Positions 10,688 to 20,750 of a DNA stretch of 64,000 nt are shown piece by piece. The translations under genes and the position numbers were made by a program. Each line of letters starts with the position of its first letter. Positions within the stretch are counted from its first letter, which is position 1. This DNA is from Laguncularia racemosa. Its lineage: Eukaryota > Streptophyta > Magnoliopsida > Myrtales > Combretaceae. The DNA is taken from NCBI GenBank assembly GCA_037954665.1, contig JBBMOL010000249.1, positions 620,001 through 684,000 of the forward strand, in the 5' to 3' direction. Under the pieces are notes generated by a model. It worked only from the letters and a program-made list of their open reading frames with translations. It did not search any database and had not been told where the DNA came from.

Positions 10688-12118
10688 AAGTCACAAAATA
10701 CCCGTATCTAGAGTAATGAAATTGTGCTTTATTGTTGAATTTTTAGATGATTTGTTGAAGAAAAGGATGAGTAATGGAATGAATGTTAACTTCAGGATCT
10801 TCTAGAGTATTTTGGAGCTAAGGGAAGGAGTTTTGAAGAGTCGGATCAAGTTTGGAAGGAATTGGATACAATACATGTGAAGAAAAGAATTCTGGAAAGT
10901 ACACAAGCGAGATACACGCCCATGTACTTTGCTTGTGTATATTGAAGTGGATGTCTGGAAAGTACACAAGCAAAGTATACGCCCATGTACTTTGCTTGTG
11001 TATCTAAGTTTCGCTGCTGTTCAACGATGTTTCAAATACACGACCAATGTACACTCCCATGTACTTGCTCGTGTATATTCACATAAGGACACTTGGAAGC
11101 AAGCATGAGATACACGAACGAGATACACTACTCGTGTATCCGCTCGTGTATGTATCCAACCCGGGTACATGTATAAATAGACCGTTAGTTGCCCTAGAAA
11201 GGAGGTTACGAATTTTGTACTTGCTCTGACACTCATAGCAATAGGGGAAAGAAGATTCTATCATTTCAAAAGGAGATTGAAGACCCACAAAGAAGAAGAT
11301 TCTATCTTTAAGGGTTGTGACTATGAATTTTATTTATTCTTCTCGTAATTGTGTTTCTTTTGTTCAAATTATGGAGGAGTAGACTCTAAATCTAGATTTT
11401 GTTTGAAACTTCTCTGTCATGTGATAAAGATTTGGTTTTTAATGCGAAGTTATTGACTTTCTTATAATTAATTGCATGCCCTTCAATTGTTTCTTAGATT
11501 CATAGATCCGGAATATGAATTTATGCATGATATCATATTAGTTAATTGAGAAATTGCTCTTATGATTAGATTTAATGCAATTAATGAGATTTGATTGTTC
11601 TTCTAGAGATAGGAAGCAAGAGTCTTCTATTTACATCGATTATTTTGATGCAAATTCACGTGCTTTATGCAATTCTAGGTTGCTATTAAATAAGGAGAGA
11701 TCCTATTTGATAAATCTAGGATTAGATAGGTTAATATACTTGAGAAAGTAGTTAACTTGACTAGGGAATTTGACAGTATAAGAAGTCAACTACGCCAATC
11801 TTCATAAATCTAATGAATTACATGATAGAGAAGGAGTAGAATAAGATCTAGGTTGCTTTTGTTAATTGATAAATCTTCGGAACCATTGTTGTTAGTGAGT
11901 TATTAGTTTTAAGATTAGATTAATTAAGTTTCATCCAACATATTTAAGCATCGGTTAGATAATAGGAACGGAGTTAGTACTAGTAGTTGGTGTATCTCTA
12001 AGGGACGACCTTGTGCTTACTCGCTATATTACGCTACGATAGGTGCGCTTGCCTATTGCTTCGTAGTAAGATTAAGAACAAGAATTATAAATATTAAAAC
12101 TACGATTGGCAACGATCA
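10684..12118 (+). repeat. 5' LTR of element A
   Basis: Starts TGATAAGTCACAAAATACC and ends ...CAACGATCA, about 1435 bp. It pairs with 18835-20257 at high identity by eye. It has an internal cluster of inverted repeats at about 10906-11170, including a 14-bp perfect stem ACACAAGCAAAGTA (10964-10977) / TACTTTGCTTGTGT (10988-11001). A CTAAGGGACGACC segment near 11997-12010 precedes the U5 end. Confidence 0.88.
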
Positions 12119-12124
12119 AGTTTT

Positions 12125-12139
12125 TGGCGCCGTTGCCGG
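12125..12139 (+). promoter_or_regulatory. PBS of element A (tRNA-Asp)
   Basis: TGGCGCCGTTGCCGG is the complement of the 3' end of plant tRNA-Asp, the usual primer of Athila-type elements. It lies 6 nt after the LTR terminus CGATCA. Confidence 0.85.
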
Positions 12140-12265
12140 TGATACGCCAATATTAGAAACACTTTTTACTTATTAATCTAACCAATTTATTTCTTTCTTA
12201 TCTTTTTTCCCTTTTCTTCCTGAGAATTTGGAGCTCATAATTGATTTGTATTACGTTTACAGTGC

Positions 12266-15200
12266 ATGACCAGAAGTCGCTCCAAGGAACTTGCTGTTTT
12301 TAATCCTGAGCCAGAGAAAATTATTCGTCGTTATTAGAAAAAGAAACACTTGACTGAGTCAACATCATTTCGTATTCAAGGAGAATCACTGAAGGAAGAA
12401 ATGGCTGATCAATTCAATAATTGTGCTCAAGAGCTGAATCAAGGAAATGTTGTTGTGGATCCCTCAAATCATCAACTGGTTGATAATAGAGATGGCCGAG
12501 TTAATGAGCCACCTAGAACCAATTCTGATTTTGCCAGGCCAAACTTGATAGGCATCAGCTCTAGCATAGTCCGTCCTCGAGTGGAGGCAAATAATTTTGA
12601 ACTTAAGCCTGCCGCGATTCAGATGGTGCAGCAATATACTCAATTTGATGGTTTACAGGATGAAGATCCAAATGCGCATATCCAACTCTTTCTGGAGATA
12701 TGTGATACCTTTAAATTTAATGGAGTTAATGATGATGCGATCCGCCTCGGGCTCTTCCCATTCTCTTTGAAGGGAAAGGCTAAGCAGTGGCTGAATTCTT
12801 TACCGAGGAACTCCATTACTACATGGCAAGGTCTGATTAAGAAGTTTATGGACAAATTCTTCCCTCCTTTAAAGACCGCTAAACTTTGAGCTGAGATTCA
12901 ATCTTATTATCAGTATGACATGGAGACGTTGTATGAAACCTAGGAGAGATTCAAGGACTCAATGCGGAAATGCCCACACCATGGGATCTTAGAGTGGCTT
13001 CAAGTTCAGATATTTTATAATAGGTTGAACTATCAAACGAGACAAACAGTAGATGCCACAGCTGATGGCACCTTGAACCATAAAAATCCTAATGAAAGTT
13101 TGACTCTTTTTGAAGACATGGCCGCGAATAATTATTAATGGTCACATGGTAGGGGCAGAGAAAAGAAGGTGGCAAGCATTCTTGAAGTGGATGTGGCTAC
13201 TTCTATCATGTCCAAAGTTGAGGCTTTATCTAGAAAGATCGACGGGTTGGCTGTCTCACAACATCAACTGGCTATTGTGGAACCCTCAGGTGGTGAGGAA
13301 GGGCAAACGGAGCAAGTGGATTATTTGGGAAACCCAATTTTGCCCCAGAACAATCTATACAGCAATACTTATAACCCAGGATCGAGAAATCACCCAAAGT
13401 TTTCTTGGACTAACAACAGTAATATTCAAAAGGGCAATCCGAATCCTCCACTAGGTTATTAGAGGCCAATGGTCCAGAGTTCCAAACCGCCAATTGAAGA
13501 TCTCCTCACAAAATTCATCAAGGATTCAGAAGACAGACAGAAGTCCTTAGATTTGATTCTGAAAAATCAAGACTCGGTTTTGAGGAATCATGAGGCATCA
13601 ATACACAATCTTGAAAACCAGGTCGGTTAGATAGCTAAGCTTCTGTCAGAGAGATCTCAAGGTTCACTTTCAGGAAACACAGAAACTAACCCTAGAGAAC
13701 ATGTTAAAGCTGTCACATTACGAAGTGGCAAGGAACTACAACCAAAGGTTCAAGAAGAAGAGAGTCGGGTGACTGAACCAGTAAAAGAACAAGTAGTTCT
13801 CAAAGAAGGGGGAAAGCATTTAGAAAAATCACCTAAAGAGAAATCATCACCTCCATTAATCCCAGAATACAAGCCCAATGTTCCTTATCTAGCACGACTC
13901 AAGAAGGACAGAACAGATGGGCACTATGGCAGATTTTTAGAGATATTCAAGCAATTGCATATCAACCTTCCACTGGTTGAGGCATTATCACAAATGCCTT
14001 GATATGCAAAATTTTTGAAAGAGTTGCTATCGAACAAAAGGAAGCTTGAAGAGTTCTCCACTGTAACTTTAGGAGGAGAATGCTCTGTGGTAATTCAGAA
14101 CAAACTCCCAAAGAAGTTAAAAGATCCTGGGAGCTTTACCATCCCTTGCCTGATAGGAAATTTATCTGAAGAACAGGCATTGGCTGATTTGGGAGCCAGT
14201 ATTAATTTAATGCCATACAAGATGTTCCAGAAATTGGGTATTGGAGAGCCGAAACCGACCAAAATGAGTCTTCAGTTAGCTGATCAATCAGTCAAATTCT
14301 TGAGAGGAGTAGTTGAAGATGTATTAGTGAAGGTGCAAGACTTCATCTTCCCGGCATATTTCGTCATCCTTGACATGGAAGCAGATGTGGAGGTCCCTCT
14401 TATATTGGGGAAGCCATTTTTGGCTACTGCTAGAGCCATAATTGATGTTGGGGATGGGAAGTTAGTGTTGAGAATGGGAAATGAAGAGGTCATAGTGAAA
14501 ATGCCTGACGTCCTTAGACAAAGATTGCACCATGATGATACATGCTATGCAATCGACTGCCTCGACTTCACATTTTTGGATTCATTGGAAGACCTGTTGA
14601 TTGGTGATGCATTGGAATTGTGTTTGATGAATGGGGAGAAAGAGCAACTTGAAAATATGGCGATTAGAGCAGTTGTCAATCAGCTTAATAATAATCCTGA
14701 GTTGAGAGAAGAAAGAAGCTTTAAAGGTATGAATAGATCCACCATTCAGAGATTGAAACCTTCAATTGAGGAACCACCTGAGCTAGAATTGAAACAATTG
14801 CCAGACTACCTTCAATATGCATTTTTGGAAGAAGATTCTAAACTTCCAGTCATAATTGCATCAAATCTGGATCAAGATCAGCAGGAAAGGTTATTGCATG
14901 TCCCGGGGTAACACAAGAAAGCAATTGCATGGAAAATTGCAGATATAAAGGGGATTAACCCATCATTTTGTACACATAAAATTTTGATGGAAGATTGTGT
15001 CAAGCCAGTCGTACAACCGCAGCGCCGACTTAATCCAAATATGAGAGATGTTGTAAAAAAGGAAGTCATCAAATTGCTTGATGCAAGAATGATCTACCCG
15101 ATTTCTGATAGCTCATGGGTGAGCCCCACTCAAGTAGTTCCGAAGAAAGGCGGTATGACAGTAGTACCGAATGAAAAGAATGAGCTCATCCCGATGAGAA

Positions 15201-15784
15201 CTGTCACTGGATGGAGAGTTTGTATAGATTACCGCAAGCTAAATGACGCAACTCGAAAGGATCATTTTCCTCTTCCATTTGTGGACCAAATGCTTGAAAG
15301 GTTAGCTGGTCATGCATATTACTGTTTCCTCGATGGGATGTCTAGATATTTTTAAATTCCTATCGCACCCGAAGACCAGGAAAAGACGACATTCACATGC
15401 CCTTTTGGGACCTTCGCTTATCGACGCATGCCTTTCGGATTATGCAACGCTTCAGCCACCTTTCAGCGATGCATGATGGCTATTTTTGAGGATATGGTAG
15501 GAGACAAGATGGAAGTATACATGGATGACTTTTCTGTTTTCGGGAATTCTTTTGATGAGTGTCTACACCATCTCGAGTTAGTGTTGCAACGTTGTGAAGA
15601 TACTAACCTGGTCCTAAATTTTGAGAAGTGTCATTTTATGGCAAAAGAAGGTATTGTTTTAGCTTATAAAATCTCCAAGAAAGGCATTTTCAAGGTGAAT
15701 GGCCAAAGGCTTAAGCATTACTTTGGGGACAAAACAGTTTTGGAAGAAAAGGAGGAGTTGAACCTCATTCTCATCTCCATTTGA
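12266..15784 (+). pseudogene. Gag-protease-RT of A, with RH-IN deleted
   Basis: One reading frame of about 1172 codons, no frameshift seen, broken by about nine stops (for example near 12335, 12887, 13136, 13460, 13628, 14000, 14909 and 15353). Start chosen at ATG 12266 after the PBS leader. Gag: NNFELKPAAIQMVQQ, EDPNAHIQLFLEICDTFKFN and SLPRNSITTWQG. Protease: ADLGASINLMPY, catalytic Asp near 14186. RT: WRVCIDYRKLN, FPLPFVDQMLERLAGH, CPFGTFAYRRMPFGLCNA and the catalytic YMDD near 15518. After EGIVLAYKISKKGI the frame jumps directly to FKVNGQRLKHY, which is the very end of integrase in J. RNase H and the integrase core are therefore lost by an in-frame deletion at about 15689. Confidence 0.88.
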
Positions 15785-15801
15785 GCTCCACCGATTCATT
15801 A

Positions 15802-15849
15802 CGTCGAGCTAACGACGTTAAACAACAGCGCTTCTTGGGAGGCAACCCA
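15802..15849 (+). other. Twin hairpins after pol in A
   Basis: First stem ACGTCG/CGACGT with loop AGCTAA, then GCGCTT and a second short stem TGGG-AGGCAA-CCCA (15836-15849). The same pair follows pol in J (42587-42638) and in G on the minus strand (48550-48596), so it is a conserved non-coding element. Confidence 0.65.
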
Positions 15850-15962
15850 TGTTACTTAGGTAAGTTTTTTTTTTTTTCATCCATTGTTTTGGAGTAACTT
15901 TTGCAGGACAGCAAGCTACAGAGGGGCTAACCAAGTTTGGATTCTATGAAAGTCGCCTTAAT

Positions 15963-15992
15963 AGAGCTTCTTTTAAGCTCTAAGTGTGGGGA
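15963..15992 (+). promoter_or_regulatory. Hairpin plus PPT-like tract, copy 1 in A
   Basis: Perfect 7-bp stem AGAGCTT/AAGCTCT with loop CTTTT, directly followed by TAAGTGTGGGGA. It resembles the terminal PPT module at 18795-18830 and may be an accessory polypurine tract. Confidence 0.5.
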
Positions 15993-16196
15993 AATTCAGG
16001 ATGGGAGACCTTTTCAAGGGAATGCAAGATGAAGTGATGATAGGTTTGTGCTTTGATCTGCACAACCGGGTACACTAGTCATGTATCCAGTTTCTCACAC
16101 ATGCCAGAGGGTGTCTAAGTTGACTTTGCAATACAAAAGGGAAATACACCATGGTGTGCCCTCCCGTGCACTTCAAAATATGCTCATTGTGTACAT

Positions 16197-16560
16197 ATCA
16201 AATACACGAATAAGGTACACGCTCGTGTACCTGGTCGTATATTTGACCCACAGAAGGCACAATTCAATACATGAATAAGGTACACGCTCTTGTTCCTGGT
16301 CGTGTATCTGACCCACAGAACACCCCCTCTATATACACGAACAAGGTACACGCTCATGTACTTGGTCGTGTATTTAACCCACAGAATGCTCTCCCAGATA
16401 CACGAACAAGGTACACGCTCGTATACCTGGTCGTGTATCTACCCACAGAATGCTCTCCCATGATACACGAACAAGGTACACGTTCGTGTATCTAACCCAC
16501 AGAAAGGATTCCAAAGTACACAACCAAAGTACATGACCGTGTACTTTGGTCGTGTATCTA
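16197..16560 (+). repeat. About 65-bp minisatellite in A
   Basis: Five to six tandem units of about 65 bp, each containing ACACGAACAAGGTACACG, then GTGTACCTGGTCGTGT and a CCCACAGAA spacer. Every unit is itself near-palindromic (core GTACACG-CT-CGTGTAC). Related sequence is found in A's LTR. The frames crossing it are repeat artefacts. Confidence 0.8.
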
Positions 16561-16576
16561 ATTTTTCTGCTCGTAC

Positions 16577-17456
16577 TATAAAAGGACTCCTCACTTCACT
16601 CTGCCATTTACACGACCCATTCTCCATTCGTGTATTTAACCCACTCACTCCCACTTTACTCCTCCTTACCGTGGTTGTTCTTTCCACACTATAAACTTCT
16701 TCCGTTTCAAGGATTCAAGGTAAGTAAGTTCTCTCTTCTTCTTCTTCAATAATTATTGTAATACGGTTGCTGCTCGGTTTTCTTTTATGACTACCATACA
16801 TGCTTGCATCTATGATGATGGTATGATGAGTGATTTCGCATCTTAGAAGTCAATTGTTGATAGATCTGTAGACATTTTGAACTCACGTGATTGCATATAT
16901 GATTGATGTCACGAGTGGCTGCCAAACAAGTGAATCGACAGTTAGGGTTTGAACATGAATATTTGGGACTTTGATTTTGTGGGTTTCTAGAACAATGTTG
17001 TTGTGTTTCTTTTCCGATCTTCTTCTTAGAAACCAAAGTATTAGGCCATTTTTTTTTAATGATCACTAAACTATCGCACCTAGCTTCTTAGAATCAAGAT
17101 TCGAACTTTATCGTTTGATGATGCTTTGGGTATGTTGTAGTTACATTTTTGGCCTTTAGGAAGGTAGGTTGACAATATACTAAAGCCACAAGACCTGATT
17201 TTGAGCATTCCTATGGTAATTTGTGCATGTATTAGATGGGCAGATACACAACTAGGTACACGGTCGTGTATCTCAACTATGCTATCTTCCTCCTTGTTTC
17301 GGAAACCCAATGCAAGTCCTATCATTTTCTTTGTGTAATTAAAGAACCTAACCTATTTTGAGACCATTGTGATTGATTCAGATGGTCACAAAGACTTGTG
17401 CAGTTAAATCAAAGTTTACTAAGAAGAAGAAGACCACCTCTGCTAAGAGGAAGTGA
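16577..17456 (+). other. Possible internal promoter, intron and 24-codon ORF in A
   Basis: TATAAAAG at 16577-16584 is followed by about 135 bp of C/T-rich sequence and a consensus splice donor (CAAG|GTAAGT, G of GT at 16720). A consensus acceptor (GATTGATTCAG) ends at 17381 and is immediately followed by ATG 17382. The ORF 17382-17456 encodes only 24 residues, Lys-rich (SKFTKKKKTTSAKRK). In Athila elements this interval can carry an env-like ORF; here none of useful length remains. The promoter/intron reading is inference from signal motifs only. Confidence 0.35.
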
Positions 17457-17598
17457 GATGGTACTAGTTCATCCTAATCGACATTCTGCTAACTATGCAA
17501 TTGGTCCATCACCTGTTTAATCCCGAGAAGTCTCAATTCCTTTTCTTTTTATTTTTTTCTTTTTATCTCTTTATTTCTCATTATGTTCTTGAATGATA

Positions 17599-17637
17599 AA
17601 GACATTGGGGACAATGTCTTAATCTAAGTGTGGGGAA
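17599..17637 (+). promoter_or_regulatory. Hairpin plus PPT-like tract, copy 2 in A
   Basis: Perfect 9-bp stem AAGACATTG/CAATGTCTT with tetraloop GGGA (17599-17620), then AATC and TAAGTGTGGGGAA. The counterpart in J has a different stem sequence but the same pairing. Confidence 0.6.
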
Positions 17638-18020
17638 GGGGATATTAAAGAACTTTGATAAGGGTTGTGCTGAATTGTATGAGTCATTCAAAAATTTCCC
17701 CTAATTTTTGTTTTTCTCTTTTTGCTTGATAATTGAATTTTGAAATCATGATTGCAAATTACATAGTATTCTAGCATTTAGTGAATGAATTCCTCTAAAA
17801 GAGTGTTGTGCATGTCACCTTTGTCTTCTTTGGAACATTGATACTTAGTCAAAGTTATGGGATAAAATCGTTGTGAAACTCAAAGATCTTGAGAGCCATT
17901 TAATCTTTTGTGAAAGGGCAAATGAAATTGTTCTCTTGGTGATCCTTCTTAGAAGATCTCTTTAAAGTAATAATTTAATGAAATCATGTTATACTTGAAA
18001 AATAAAGGATTGGTTAGTAT

Positions 18021-18136
18021 GGGCAGGCTTTGGTCCCTCAGAAGAGCGAAGTTTGACTCCGCTACTAACTAGTCAAAATAATAAGTTAAGGTAATAAAGG
18101 TTCAATGGGGTTCCTTTAAAACCTGGTCACTTAAGG
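18021..18136 (+). other. Conserved non-coding blocks in A
   Basis: Block 1 (18021-18063: GGCTTTGGTCCCTCAGAAG, then TGACTCCGCT) matches G's minus strand at 47350-47392 with few mismatches. Block 2 (about 18107-18136: TTTAAAACCTGGTCACTTA) matches G at 47484-47520 and J at about 43381-43410. No ORF. Unknown function. Confidence 0.6.
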
Positions 18137-18794
18137 TCGTCTGGCCTGGGATCGGCCGACCGAGGAAATTACCGTAATAAAATGAAATACCAAAAAGGCA
18201 AAAGTTGAGAGGGTCTTGTAACTCGAGTAATTAAGCCTATAGGAACGCCCTCAATTGAGGGGATAACGTTCGTTAACTTGGGTGACGAGCCTAGGATTAT
18301 CGGTTGAAAACTCGTTACATGGGTTGCAAGATTCTAAAAAAAAAAAAAAGAATGAAAGCAGTGAACTATTACAAAGAATAAAATCTTTGAATAGATTAAC
18401 CAAAAAAGAGGAGGAATCTAGGGGAAACATAGATGCAATGTACTTTCATTATTGATTGCTTTACTAAGAGAGATAATTGAGAAGATATTAGACTTTTTAA
18501 TGGTGGTTGAAATGTACCATGTTTCCTTTTGCTTTGATTGATCTTGTGTCTAATTTTGATCATGATAGCCATTGTTAAAATGACAAGGGTAAAGATTGGT
18601 CTACTCTGATTAATCCTAGAAATTTGACTAAAGTATCTTTGTTACAATACTTTCATGATAAGGTGAGAAGCACACTCATTAGATTGAGGGATTGCATTGA
18701 GCTTTAAAGATTAAAAGTCATAAATGCTAATGTGTGAGTAGTATTATTTGGTAACGACAATCATGATTAATGAGAAGTTTGATTAATGTTTTAT

Positions 18795-18834
18795 TTTGCT
18801 TGAGGACAAGCAAAGACTTAAGTGTGGGGAAGTT
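18795..18834 (+). promoter_or_regulatory. Terminal hairpin and PPT of A
   Basis: Stem TTTGCTTG/CAAGCAAA with loop AGGA (18795-18814), then the PPT TAAGTGTGGGGA (18819-18830) and GTT|TGATAAG at the LTR start (18835). This is the plus-strand primer site. Confidence 0.75.
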
Positions 18835-20265
18835 TGATAAGTCGCAAAATACCCTTATCTAGAGTAATGAAATTGTGCTTTATTGTTGAATTTTTAGATG
18901 ATTTGTTGAAGAAAAGGATGCTTAATGGAATGAATGTTAATTTCAGGATCTTCTAGAGTATTTTGGAGCTAAGGGAAGGAGTTTTGAAGAGTCGGATCAA
19001 GTTTGGAAGGAATTGGATACAATACATATGAAGAAAAGAATTCTGGAAAGTACACAAGCGAGATACACCCCCATGTACTTTGCTTGTGTATATTGAAGTG
19101 AATGTCTGGAAAGTACACGAGCAAAGTACACGCCTATGTACTTTGCTTGTGTATCTAAGTTTTGCTGCTGTTCAACAATGTTTCAAATACACGACCAATG
19201 TACTTGCTCGTGTATATTCACATAAGGACACTTGGAAGCAAGCATGAGATACACGAACGAGATACACTACTCGCGTATCCGCTCGTGTATGTATCCAACT
19301 CGGGTACATGTATAAATAGACCGTTAGTTGCCCTAGAAAGGAGGTTAGGAATTTTGTACTTGCTCTGACACTCATAGCAGCAGGGGAAAGAAGATTCTAT
19401 CATTTCAAAAGGAGATTGAAGACCCACGAAGAAGAAGATTCTATCTTTAAGGGTTGTGACTATGAATTTCATTTATTCTTCTCGTAATTGTGTTTCTTTT
19501 GTTCAAATTATGGAGGAGTAGACTCTAAATCTAGATTTTGTTCGAAAATTCTCTGTCATGTGATAAAGATTCGGTTGTTAATGCGAAGTTGTTGACTTTC
19601 TTATAATTAATTGCATGCCCATCAATTGTTTCTTAGATTCATAGATCCGGAATATGAATTTATGCATGATATCATATTAGTTAATTGAGAAATTGCTCTA
19701 ATGATTAGATTTAATGCAATTAATGAGATTTGATTGTTCTTCTAGAGATAGGAAACACGAGTCTTCTGTTTACATCGATTATTTTGATGCGAATTCATGT
19801 GCTTTATGCAATTCTAGGTTGCTATTAAATAAGGAGAGATCCTATTTGATAAATCTAGGATTATATAGGTTAATATACTTGAGAAAGTAGTTAACTTGAC
19901 TAGGGAATTCGACAGTATATGAAGTCAACTACGCTAATCTTCATAAATCTAATGAATTACATGGTAGAGAAGGAGTAGAATAAGATCTAGGTTGCTTTTG
20001 TTAATTGATAAATCTTCAGAACCATTGTTGTTAGTGTGTTATTAGTTTTAAGATTAGATTAATTAAGTTTCATCCAACATATTTAAGCGTCGGTTAGATA
20101 ATAGGAACAGAGTTAGTACTAGTAGTTAGTGTATCTCTAAGGGACGACCTTGTGCTTACTCACTATATTACGCTACGATAGGTGCGCTTGCCTATTGCTA
20201 CGCAGTAAGATTAAGAACAAGAATTATAAATATTAAAACTACGATTGGCAACGATCAAGTTTTTG
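18835..20265 (+). repeat. 3' LTR of element A
   Basis: Pairs with 10684-12118. The LTR proper ends CGATCA at 20257, but identity with the left copy continues through AGTTTTTG (20258-20265), which in the left copy is the LTR-PBS spacer plus the first two PBS bases. Host gag sequence resumes at CTGATAACC. Confidence 0.82.
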
Positions 20266-20270
20266 CTGAT

Positions 20271-20750
20271 AACCATATTTTCCCACCACAAAGCGGCATA
20301 CCTTGTGAACTCTGCAGCTGCGAGACGTACCCGAGAGTCATCGTCAATCTTATAACACTCGAAAAGACCCTCAACTTGGTCTTCCCAGTCTAGGTAATCA
20401 TCTGCGGGACCCCTACCATCAAATGAAGGCATATGTAGCTTCACATACTCTAATCCTCGAGGTGGTCTAAATTCCCTATCTGGGTATGGATTAACCCCAC
20501 AATTATCATCTTTGTCTTCCCTAAAAGCATGATAATCTCCTTCGACTCTTGGTGGTGCCTGAAGGTTTACTACAAGTGGTGGTGGTAATGTCATCCTATC
20601 AATTTTTGTTGCCAATGTAGCAACAATTATGGTAAGGTCCTGAAGTTGTTCATCTAGAGTTCTTCCATTTGTATTTTGACGACCTAGTCTGTCACCCACT
20701 TGGTTATTGGCCTCATTGCCAATGTCCCCATTCTCACTATCGTATGACAT
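20271..20750 (-). pseudogene. Gag N-terminus of element E
   Basis: Starts with ATG 20750 (MSYDSENGDIGNEANN). A linker/coiled region around LDEQLQDLTIIVATLATKID is followed by the capsid-like core: FRPPRGLEYVKLHMPSFDG, ADDYLDWEDQVEGLFECYKI and ALWWENMVIS. It is cut by A at 20271, and the codons continue at 10687. This is the retrotransposon Gag domain that forms the particle. This half is open. Confidence 0.85.

Larger units (their letters stand above)
10684..20265 (+). mobile_element. Athila-like LTR retrotransposon A (pol-deleted)
   Basis: Plus-strand element inserted in E's gag. LTRs: 10684-12118 and 18835-20257. PBS for tRNA-Asp at 12125-12139; PPT TAAGTGTGGGGA at 18819-18830. Gag, protease and part of RT occupy one frame (12266-15784) with about nine stops. 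RNase H and nearly all of integrase are deleted. The interrupted host codons are recognisable on both sides (NMVIS / RRRDGE). A perfect CTGAT duplication is present only if the ends are read as AAGTC and TTTTTG (see findings). Confidence 0.87.

Noticed and set aside
16197..16560. CRISPR-like appearance of the regularly spaced palindromic repeat
   Set aside because: Units are contiguous minisatellite copies without unique spacers, inside a plant retrotransposon.
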